Part shown: in pieces, positions 17,901 through 23,764 of the stretch
Layout of the letters: each line of letters starts with the position of its first letter
How positions within the stretch are numbered: position 1 is the first letter of the stretch
Assembly: GCA_947630875.1 (NCBI GenBank)
Contig: CANRJG010000016.1
Span: forward strand, 1-47,467
Direction of reading: 5' to 3'
Source of the DNA: an uncultured Lachnospiraceae bacterium
GTDB taxonomy: Bacteria; Bacillota; Clostridia; Lachnospirales; Lachnospiraceae
Length of the DNA: 47,467 nt
The notes under the pieces: model-generated
What the model was told of the DNA's origin: nothing
The model's database searches: none
The model's input: the letters and a program-made list of their open reading frames with translations, nothing else
Position numbers and translations under genes: made by a program

Positions 17901-18439
17901 GCGCATCTGCAAATGGTGTCAGCGTAACACTGCCGGCAGGCAGCTTCCCTGCAGAAGAATCCTTAAGTCTGTCTGTAACAATCCTTGGCGCAAAGGATTC
18001 TGCAGCACAGTACACAGCCGCAAATGCAGCGCTGAAAGGTGCAGGCATTGATGTTGACAAACAGGTCGTCACGCTTTACGATATGAAGGTGTTGAAAGCA
18101 GACGGTACGGAAATAACACCGACAGGAGAAGCTTCCATTACTCTGACGCCGCCTTCGGGATATACAGCGTCCAAGACATCCATCGTTCGTATGGCGGATG
18201 TGAAGTCTATGGCAACCAGCGTTTCCGGATCTTCTCTGGCATATAAGTCCGATAAACTGGGACAGTTTGCGGTTATGCAGCAGAAGAGCAGTGCTTCCGG
18301 CGATACCTCCAAGACAGGCCAGTCCAAGGCAGGTCAGACGGGCGACGCAGCTTCCGTAGCAATTCCGTTTGTACTCCTTGCAGCTGCTTTCTGCACCATC
18401 GTAGTGATTCGCAGAAAAGAAGAGGCGCTTGAAGACTGA
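14942..18439 (+). CDS. Large surface-anchored protein with two LamG/concanavalin-like regions
   Basis: An 1165-residue secreted protein. Signal peptide: residues 1 to about 40 (KAVRSGITALLAVVMAMPVSALT). Two LamG-like beta-sandwich regions are suggested by the pattern EL[DN]FE at each start (ELDFEKG near 60; KMNFEDTEVG near 637) and by repeated turns with IAYWV/ISYWF, WHYVVCVI/WHFATVVI and FYVDGDEI/MYFDGEKL, each followed by DDIKFFDKPL/DDVNFYDVAL. A third beta-rich domain (about 975-1110) precedes a Ser/Thr/Gly stretch, a QTGD motif, a membrane segment (about 1139-1158) and the RRKEE tail, as in surface anchors. LamG folds often bind glycans, so it may be a cell-surface carbohydrate-binding protein. 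No catalytic motif or dockerin is seen. It has its own promoter and terminator. Confidence 0.75.
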   Translation: MKKMNRTTAAKAVRSGITALLAVVMAMPVSALTAAVTAAVDPEPAVVQAADVEVPDPIMELDFEKGFQGEATKNDLKVMGFGPRLIYEERKENNAYPVDPATGKWIFEWTDDPSIEGSSENDYHYVTGVVGNQPTTYDDPDMGNVFRLDGTMEIAERVKDHSDKMDFSVPAYTGGFNEDGTPKDAEAYEKSIIQPELTAHSAVQIKNPFAGMDFTEDESHWKKDPEKLPEGPQWENGVSIAYWVKVPEAREATEDDDEDDILNDSVLFTFENIQRTENSTDPNGAKVTYQTDDLVKHQAAEAYKEDDPQYRLGTRETIKAKDGTAYIVAKDYGPLVRLNPKYEGTADKKIYFEVKEGDSKWSGPEKVTVTTEAGETVYLYPLGPNIYDSFKELDPAKGSSVRRGYVNGSMQIAASDTFHFMEDNYRQETLADGTVRAVEGATDLNPNTAKEGELIQLRNNNLFYFTGDGTVTDAPDEWHYVVCVIQNDRVLFYVDGDEISEDDYSYFGEAFQPENGKKLFNKGFGIHTPYQQGSAWSKVSDWPEDGTLTASPANAAAQTMLEWLSDEDTVLYLGNQGCAASATEQEIGTLDGVMMDDIKFFDKPLTLEQAETLTTQAQEEKKVSEDIPEPVLKMNFEDTEVGSVPAGLTGFSANDTSTGDKAVKAPSVVNEATFGKVLKLHESKSTKTSALQFTNPFAGKDLTGATISYWFRSVPDKNGDIGEGVTVTFADEPKVLVHSKIQDSLKDTKTRSGLWVNNSADAMFMAGVDTLINTTLKNHYQQSTKKNGKTDPKENGYDAEADQLEDEWNARLKSTADWHFATVVIKNSGIYMYFDGEKLANNLEDEQGPSFYGPRFYDGYYHKYLDSFSNIRFGSENAGATPLMTFLTQEDTSAYFGMMYRQNSSGTYRVTVETYLDDVNFYDVALSDAQIETLYTTAQADEKSKSAIAGIAVDTPDWQAGNDPTGPQEESKEDKNPGTINDDGSWSASANGVSVTLPAGSFPAEESLSLSVTILGAKDSAAQYTAANAALKGAGIDVDKQVVTLYDMKVLKADGTEITPTGEASITLTPPSGYTASKTSIVRMADVKSMATSVSGSSLAYKSDKLGQFAVMQQKSSASGDTSKTGQSKAGQTGDAASVAIPFVLLAAAFCTIVVIRRKEEALED

Positions 18440-18468
18440 TTACAAGCAAAATTTTAAATGAATTTATG

Positions 18469-18510
18469 ATGCCCTGCCGCTGATTTCAGCGGCAGGGCAT
18501 TATTCTTTTC
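18469..18510 (+). terminator. Strong rho-independent terminator after the LamG-like gene
   Basis: A 15-bp perfect stem ATGCCCTGCCGCTGA/TCAGCGGCAGGGCAT (18469-18483, 18486-18500) with a 2-nt gap, followed by TATTCTTTTC. Confidence 0.9.
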
Positions 18511-18539
18511 TTGAAGAATTCACGTGCATATGGTATCCT
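18511..18539 (+). promoter_or_regulatory. Probable promoter of the GT-C glycosyltransferase
   Basis: TTGAAG (18511-18516), 17-bp spacer, TATCCT (18534-18539), just after the terminator and 33 bp before the chosen start codon. Confidence 0.5.
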
Positions 18540-18571
18540 ATAACTAATATTTTTTGAAGGGGATGTCGGAT

Positions 18572-21500
18572 ATGCTTGTTGAGCAAAAAAAACGACAGAA
18601 AATATCATCTGGATGCCTGCAGCTGCTGATCATAGCGCTGCTTGTCAGACTGCTGCTCAGCGGACTGATTAAGGGCTTCAGTACCGATATCAACTGCTTT
18701 ACCGGGTGGGCTGATTCCTTATTTTCAAAGGGAGTCGGCGGCTTTTATACTTCCGGAAGCTTCTGCGACTATCCGCCCGGTTATCTGTATGTTTTGTGGC
18801 TGCTGGGCGGCCTGCGGAAGCTGTTTGGACTGACGGATTATTATACCTTTTCTTCGATGCTGCTCATTAAATTTCCTGCAGTGCTGTGTGATGTGATTTC
18901 AGGGCTTCTGATTTACCGGTTTGGCAGAGAAAAGATCGGAGAAACCAATGCATTGGTTTGTACGCTGCTTTATCTGTTCAATCCGGCGATTATCATCAAT
19001 TCGGCGGCATGGGGACAGGTAGACTCTATTTTTACCTTATTTGCAGTATTGACGGTTTATTATATCTATAAGAAAAAGATGCCGTATGCGTATATCGCAT
19101 TCTGTATTGGTTTTCTGATTAAGCCGCAGGTTGCATTTATCGCGCCGGTCCTGTTTCTGGCAATTATAGAACATGTATTTATGGAAGGTTTTACATGGAA
19201 TAAGTTCTTCAGAAACCTTTTTTCCGGACTGGGTTCCATTGCCGGACTGTTTGTGCTGATGCTGCCTTTTGGCATCGGCAATGTGCTTTCCCAGTATGTG
19301 AGTACGGTGACTTCCTACAAGTTTGCGTCGGTCAATGCGTATAACTTCTGGGCGATGCTGGGCCTGAACTGGAAGGATCAGACCACAAAGGTACTCGGCC
19401 TCCCGGCATTATTCTGGGGCATGTTTTTCGTTGTCTGCGTTTTTGCGCTTACGGTATGGTTCTGGTGGAAGCGGAAGAATGACCCTTCGAAGTATTTCTT
19501 CATGGCGGCCTTTCTGATTACGGGAATATTCACCTTGTCGGTGCGTATGCACGAGCGTTATATGTATCCGGCGCTGATCCTGCTGATTCTGTATTATGTG
19601 GTCAGTCCGCAGATGGAGACCCTATGTCTGTACTTTGTACTGTCAGCGGTACACTTCCTGAATGTCATCCATGTGTTTGTCGATTATGATCCCCAAAACT
19701 ATAACTGGGACGATCCGTCCAGAGCAATCATCGGCGCGTTAATGACCTTGGCGTTTGCCTTCATGATATTCTTCTTCTTCCGTTTTCTGAAACAGAAGGG
19801 TGAGGGGAAAAATATTGCGTTAAAGCAGGTTTTTTCTCTGCGAAGCAAGGAAGCGGAGTCCAAAAGCAAAAAGCATCTGTTCACCTCCCGCCCGATGGCA
19901 AGGATTGAGAAAAAAGATGTCCTGATTATGCTGGTGGTTACGCTGCTGTATTCCGCAGTTGCTCTGTTTCATCTGGGAGATCTGCAGGCGCCGCAGTCGG
20001 GATGGACTGCAGAAACCGCAAACGAGCAGTATGTCTTTACCTTTGATCAGCCGGTGCGTATTCAGAAAATCTGGTATTATCTGGGAAATTATCATAATGC
20101 GCATTACGATTTTGAAGTGCAGGATGCGGACGGCACATGGATTAAGGTACTGAATGATCAGGAATTTAAAAGCGTCTTCAACTGGTCGGAACAGATATTT
20201 ACGCAGGTTGTGGAGACAAAGGCTGTGCGTATGACATCCCTGTCGAACCAGGCTTCCATCTGGGAACTGACTTTTGTGGATGAAGATGGAAATTATATCA
20301 CGCCGTCCAATCCGGAAGTCTGTCCCGCGCTCTTTGACGAGACGGCTCTGATCCCGGAGCGGGAATCCAATTTAAACGGCACCTATTTTGATGAAATCTA
20401 TCATGCCAGAACCGCATGGGAATATACCCAGGGCCTTTACAGTTATGAGTGGACCCATCCGCCCCTTGGAAAGATATTTATCATGTTCGGCATTTTGATT
20501 TTCGGAATGGTGCCCTTCGGCTGGCGGATTGCCGGCACCGTCTTCGGCATCATTATGCTGCCCTGCATTTATGTTTTTGCAAAGAAGATGTTTTCAAAAC
20601 GCTGGATTGCGACTGCGGCTATACTGATGTTTGCGACGGACTTCATGCATTTTGCGCAGACCCGGATTGCTACCATCGACGTATTTGTTACGCTGTTTAT
20701 CATCCTGATGTATTATTATATGTATAAATACACCCAGATGAGCTATTATGACAGGAAGTTTGGCAAAGTGATGATTCCGCTGGGACTGTCCGGCATGATG
20801 ATGGGCTTTGCCATGGCAAGCAAGTGGACAGGCGTTTATGCGGCCTGTGGTCTGGCTGTGATCTTTTTCGCGGATCTTTGGCGCAGGTACGGAGAATACC
20901 GGTATGCGAAAACAAAACCGCAAGGAAGTACGGACGGGATTTCCCACAGCAGAGTGATCCGGGAATTTCCGCTGCGCACGAAACAGACGATTCTGCTCTG
21001 CTTTTTGTTTTTCATCTTTTTGCCGCTGCTCATTTATGTGCTTTCGTACATTCCGTTTGTGAGCCGGGAAGGCCAGAGCCTGCTGCAGAAAGCCTACAAA
21101 AATGCGATTGATATGTACAATTATCATTCCAATCTGGTATCGGAACATGCGTATTCCTCCAAATGGTATCAGTGGCCTGTAATGACGCGACCCATGTGGT
21201 ATTATTCCTATCATGTGAATGATACGATTTCGGAAGGCATCAGTGCCTTCGGCAATCCGCTGATCTGGTGGGCGGGCATTCCTGCATTTTTCTACGCGAT
21301 TTACCGAATGTTCATGAATCGTGACAAAAACGCAGGTTTTCTGGTGATCGGGTATCTGGCGGAATATCTGCCCTGGATGTTTGTGGATCGGACCACTTAT
21401 ATTTACCATTATTTTCCGTCGGTGCCTTTTGTGATTCTGATGCTCTGCTACAGTTTTCAGCAGTTTGTCAAAGATCATGTTCGTCGGAAATATGCGGTGT

Positions 21501-21628
21501 TTGTCTATATTGCGCTGATGTTTATCCTGTTTGTCATGTTTTATCCGGTGCTTTCGGGCTATCCGGTGGACAAAAACTTTGTGTTTACCTGGCTGCGGTG
21601 GTTCAAATCCTGGGTTTTAGTGACATAA
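18572..21628 (+). CDS. Double GT-C glycosyltransferase: mannosyltransferase-like N-half fused to a PMT (GT39)-like C-half
   Basis: I chose ATG 18572 (1018 aa), spaced 9 bases from GAAGGGG; the TTG at 18554 is less likely. The N-terminal half (to about residue 420) has roughly ten membrane helices and GT-C features: an acidic first outer loop (STDINCFTGWAD), DYPPGYLY, and AAWGQVDSIFTLF. A soluble domain of about 130 residues (about 455-590) resembles a discoidin/F5-8C-like beta-sandwich (FTFDQPVRIQKIWYYLG; VRMTSLSNQASIWELTFV). The C-terminal half starts with FDEIYHARTAWE (Asp607-Glu608), THPPLGK and QTRIATIDVFVTLFI, hallmarks of protein O-mannosyltransferases. It likely moves a sugar from a polyprenyl phosphate onto exported proteins; Thr/Pro linkers of neighbouring cohesin proteins are plausible acceptors (inference). 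Confidence 0.8.
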   Translation: MLVEQKKRQKISSGCLQLLIIALLVRLLLSGLIKGFSTDINCFTGWADSLFSKGVGGFYTSGSFCDYPPGYLYVLWLLGGLRKLFGLTDYYTFSSMLLIKFPAVLCDVISGLLIYRFGREKIGETNALVCTLLYLFNPAIIINSAAWGQVDSIFTLFAVLTVYYIYKKKMPYAYIAFCIGFLIKPQVAFIAPVLFLAIIEHVFMEGFTWNKFFRNLFSGLGSIAGLFVLMLPFGIGNVLSQYVSTVTSYKFASVNAYNFWAMLGLNWKDQTTKVLGLPALFWGMFFVVCVFALTVWFWWKRKNDPSKYFFMAAFLITGIFTLSVRMHERYMYPALILLILYYVVSPQMETLCLYFVLSAVHFLNVIHVFVDYDPQNYNWDDPSRAIIGALMTLAFAFMIFFFFRFLKQKGEGKNIALKQVFSLRSKEAESKSKKHLFTSRPMARIEKKDVLIMLVVTLLYSAVALFHLGDLQAPQSGWTAETANEQYVFTFDQPVRIQKIWYYLGNYHNAHYDFEVQDADGTWIKVLNDQEFKSVFNWSEQIFTQVVETKAVRMTSLSNQASIWELTFVDEDGNYITPSNPEVCPALFDETALIPERESNLNGTYFDEIYHARTAWEYTQGLYSYEWTHPPLGKIFIMFGILIFGMVPFGWRIAGTVFGIIMLPCIYVFAKKMFSKRWIATAAILMFATDFMHFAQTRIATIDVFVTLFIILMYYYMYKYTQMSYYDRKFGKVMIPLGLSGMMMGFAMASKWTGVYAACGLAVIFFADLWRRYGEYRYAKTKPQGSTDGISHSRVIREFPLRTKQTILLCFLFFIFLPLLIYVLSYIPFVSREGQSLLQKAYKNAIDMYNYHSNLVSEHAYSSKWYQWPVMTRPMWYYSYHVNDTISEGISAFGNPLIWWAGIPAFFYAIYRMFMNRDKNAGFLVIGYLAEYLPWMFVDRTTYIYHYFPSVPFVILMLCYSFQQFVKDHVRRKYAVFVYIALMFILFVMFYPVLSGYPVDKNFVFTWLRWFKSWVLVT

Positions 21629-21686
21629 ACGGGAAATTTACCAATTGATTTCAGTGCAAAATGCAGTTAAAATCCGGGTATTCAGC

Positions 21687-21715
21687 TTGATTTTTTGTAA
21701 TGTGTCTGATAAACT
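21687..21715 (+). promoter_or_regulatory. Probable promoter of the cohesin-dockerin adaptor
   Basis: TTGATT (21687-21692), 17-bp spacer, TAAACT (21710-21715); the same -35 hexamer as the LamG-gene promoter. The ribosome site AAAGGG precedes ATG 21776. Confidence 0.5.
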
Positions 21716-21775
21716 GAAATGTAGGATTGTATGCAAATATCTGAAAAACACAAATCAGAAAGAAAGGGAAAAAAC

Positions 21776-22609
21776 ATGAAACTGAAAAAGATCATCACGA
21801 TTACACTGATCGTATCGCTGCTTGCAACGCTGTTCAGTATGATCGCGTTTGCCGAAGGAGAAAAACCGAAGGTGTATCTTGCAGACATTACGAAATACCA
21901 GGTCGAGAGAAATAAAACGGAACTGGTGGTTCCCATTTGCGTGGAAGGCGAGATCGACATGCAGTGTTTTGATATCACGGTAACGTATGATAAATCCAGT
22001 TTGACGCTTGTACCGGACAAGACAGGCATCAACATGACAGATGAGGAATTTTCATATTATGATATGAATACCGAAACAGATGGAAAGGTTGTTTTTGCCG
22101 GCGTGACGGTGGATGAGACCATGAAAAGCAAAACCGGAACGATTGGGCAGCTGACATTTACATCGAAAAAAAGAATCAGCAAGGATGGAACAACAACAGC
22201 ACTGGGACTTTCGGTGGCGGAACTGGGCCTCGGAACGGAAGTTGCCGATATTGAGGTAAAGGCGGATGCGACGATTACCATGAATGTCAGCGAAGATCCG
22301 AATGCAACGGAACCGACGGAGCCGACGGAATCGACCGAACCGACGAAGCCGACGGAATCGACCGAGCCGACGAAGCCGACGGAATCGACCGAGCCGTCAG
22401 GAGAGCTGATGATCGGTGATGTGAATCAGGATGAAAGCGTTACCGCTGCAGATGCACTCATGATTCTGCAGCACGCGGCCAAGCTGAATGTTCTGGAAGG
22501 CGATCCGTATATAGCTGCAAATGTAAATGGCGACGATGTCGTAAATGCGAGTGATGCACTGGAAGTCCTCAGATATGCGGCGCATCTCATCGATCATTTT
22601 GGCAATTAG
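21776..22609 (+). CDS. Cohesin-like domain plus Thr/Pro linker plus type I dockerin (adaptor scaffoldin)
   Basis: Start at ATG 21776 (277 aa), after AGAAAGGG and opening with a signal peptide (MKLKKIITITLIVSLLATL, cleavage near AFA-EG). Residues about 30-172 form a beta-sandwich resembling a cohesin: VYLADITKYQV, VPICVEG, CFDITVTYDKSSLTLVP, and TGTIGQLTFTSKK. Residues 179-206 are a repetitive linker of E-P-T/E-S-T units. Residues 211-277 are a type I dockerin with two calcium loops, GDVNQDESVTAADALMIL and ANVNGDDVVNASDALEVL, each followed by a helix. A protein with both partners can bridge a dockerin enzyme and another cohesin, as adaptor scaffoldins do in cellulosomes. No membrane anchor is present, so it should be held by a separate cohesin. 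The cohesin call is weaker than the dockerin call. Confidence 0.78.
   Translation: MKLKKIITITLIVSLLATLFSMIAFAEGEKPKVYLADITKYQVERNKTELVVPICVEGEIDMQCFDITVTYDKSSLTLVPDKTGINMTDEEFSYYDMNTETDGKVVFAGVTVDETMKSKTGTIGQLTFTSKKRISKDGTTTALGLSVAELGLGTEVADIEVKADATITMNVSEDPNATEPTEPTESTEPTKPTESTEPTKPTESTEPSGELMIGDVNQDESVTAADALMILQHAAKLNVLEGDPYIAANVNGDDVVNASDALEVLRYAAHLIDHFGN
22310..22396 (+). repeat. In-frame tandem repeat coding the Thr/Pro linker
   Basis: A 27-bp unit coding E-P-T-K-P-T-E-S-T is repeated about three times with one or two changes. Such linkers are typical O-glycosylation sites in cellulosomal proteins. Confidence 0.8.
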
Positions 22610-22648
22610 CACAAACATTTTTTGACAGAAAGAACACATATTTCCGGG

Positions 22649-22662
22649 AAATTGTGCAATTT
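22649..22662. promoter_or_regulatory. Perfect dyad just upstream of the small cohesin promoter
   Basis: AAATTG-TG-CAATTT, a 6-2-6 inverted repeat ending 5 bp before the -35 box at 22668. The position suits an activator or repressor site, but the binding protein is unknown. Confidence 0.4.
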
Positions 22663-22667
22663 TAAGG

Positions 22668-22696
22668 TTGACAAGGAAAGGTCTATTTGATAGACT
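22668..22696 (+). promoter_or_regulatory. Strong sigma-A promoter of the small anchored cohesin gene
   Basis: TTGACA (22668-22673), 17-bp spacer, TAGACT (22691-22696), followed by an AAGAAAGGA ribosome site. The consensus -35 and spacing suggest high expression, which agrees with the biased codon use of the gene. Confidence 0.65.
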
Positions 22697-22750
22697 ACAC
22701 TTTGTAAACGCATTGCACTTTTTATAAAAAAAAGAAAGGAAGAGATTACA

Positions 22751-23584
22751 ATGAAAAAGTTATTAGCAATCGTTATGGTTGCAGCGATGACGCTTTCCAT
22801 GGGTGTTATGGCGAATGCTGCTGATGCTGCTTATACATCAGATGTGCAGGTTGCTGCTTATACATCAGATGTGCAGGTTGCTGATGGTACGGTTACTGTA
22901 ACCGTTTCTGCCACTGCAACACAGCTTACGGATGTCGGTATTATTTACGATCCTGCAGTGTATACTTGCAAGAGCATTGTAGCAACAGATGAGTTTGAAG
23001 CAAAGAAAGCTGAGAAGAATGAAGACGGCGAGAAGTGCTACATGGGTGACTATGTAGTAAACAAGGCCGCTAAAACAGGCGATGTTACATACGCTGTTTT
23101 CACAAGCGCAATTGAAAAAGCAAGTGCAGCTATGCCTGATTGGAATTATAGCGGTGCATTCGCTGTATTTAAATTTGCCCTGGTAGAAGGAAAGACTTCT
23201 GCTGATGCTGCTCCTCTTGTTATTGTAACTGATACAGCAGCAAAGAAGGACGCTGCTGCTCTTGCTGCAGATCCGGCTAAGACTGTTACTGCAGAAGAAA
23301 TCAAGGGTGGTTTGGACGCTACACCTGAACCTCAGAATCCTTCTGACGAGACGACTCCTGAACCTCAGAATCCTTCTGACGAGACGACTCCTGAACCTCA
23401 GAATCCTTCTGATGCAACCCAGGCTCCTCAGCAGAATCCTTCTGATGCAACCCAGGCTCCTGCAGGCAACGGTTCCAGCAATGCTGCAAAGACCGCTGAC
23501 GTTGCTCCTGTAGCTGCAATGGTTACTCTGGTACTTATGGCTGGCGCTGTACTTGTTGTATTAAAGAAACGCGCTGCAGAATAA
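22751..23584 (+). CDS. Small cohesin-like protein with repetitive linker and C-terminal surface anchor (cohesin A)
   Basis: A 277-residue secreted protein: signal peptide (MKKLLAIVMVAAMTLSMGV, ending ANA), then a short beta-sandwich (about 22-180) with VTVTVSATATQLTDVGIIYDP. The VGIIYDP core and the following EF-x-x-K segment match the two cohesin-like proteins at 26884 and 27849. A linker of TPEPQNPSDET repeats (about 190-245) leads to KTADVAP, a membrane segment and KKRAAE, resembling sortase-type sorting signals with a variant motif. The codon choice (GCT, ACA, GTT) differs from the GC-rich neighbours and fits high expression. A 27-bp tandem duplication (22826-22852/22853-22879) repeats AAYTSDVQV just after the signal peptide. 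Probably a cell-surface receptor for dockerins; no dockerin of its own. Confidence 0.6.
   Translation: MKKLLAIVMVAAMTLSMGVMANAADAAYTSDVQVAAYTSDVQVADGTVTVTVSATATQLTDVGIIYDPAVYTCKSIVATDEFEAKKAEKNEDGEKCYMGDYVVNKAAKTGDVTYAVFTSAIEKASAAMPDWNYSGAFAVFKFALVEGKTSADAAPLVIVTDTAAKKDAAALAADPAKTVTAEEIKGGLDATPEPQNPSDETTPEPQNPSDETTPEPQNPSDATQAPQQNPSDATQAPAGNGSSNAAKTADVAPVAAMVTLVLMAGAVLVVLKKRAAE
23322..23465 (+). repeat. In-frame linker repeats in cohesin A
   Basis: A 33-bp unit coding TPEPQNPSDET occurs almost three times, followed by two copies of a 30-bp unit coding QNPSDATQAP. The repeats give an extended Pro-rich stalk between the domain and the membrane anchor. Confidence 0.8.
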
Positions 23585-23618
23585 TCCATAGCGATTGAAT
23601 GAAAAAAAGATTTTTCGG

Positions 23619-23648
23619 ACCCCCGTATCATACGGGGGTTCTTTTTTT
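23619..23648 (+). terminator. Rho-independent terminator after cohesin A
   Basis: ACCCCCGTA-TCA-TACGGGGGT (23619-23639), 9-bp perfect stem, followed by TCTTTTTTT. Confidence 0.9.
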
Positions 23649-23686
23649 GTCGTGAAATCATCGGATACATTCCCGGAAAAAAGCCA

Positions 23687-23715
23687 TTGACAGACGGGTG
23701 ACGTCTTGTTATCTT
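23687..23715 (+). promoter_or_regulatory. Probable promoter of the GH95-cohesin B pair
   Basis: TTGACA (23687-23692), 17-bp spacer, TATCTT (23710-23715). The ribosome site AAGGAGGGG lies directly before ATG 23765. Confidence 0.5.
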
Positions 23716-23764
23716 TTTATTATAGAAGTAAATTGGGGTATTTTATGTTATAAGGAGGGGTAGG

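Noticed and set aside
18554-18571. TTG start for the GT-C glycosyltransferase
   Set aside because: The ATG at 18572 is better spaced from GAAGGGG; the TTG would sit before the ribosome site.
14887-21669. Shared motif AAAATGCAGTTA before the LamG-like gene (14887-14898) and the adaptor gene (21658-21669)
   Set aside because: The motif lies downstream of one promoter and upstream of the other, so a common operator is doubtful; may be chance in AT-rich DNA.
23322-23465. Regularly spaced repeats resembling a small CRISPR array
   Set aside because: The 30-33 bp units are directly adjacent, in frame and code a Pro-rich linker; there are no unique spacers.
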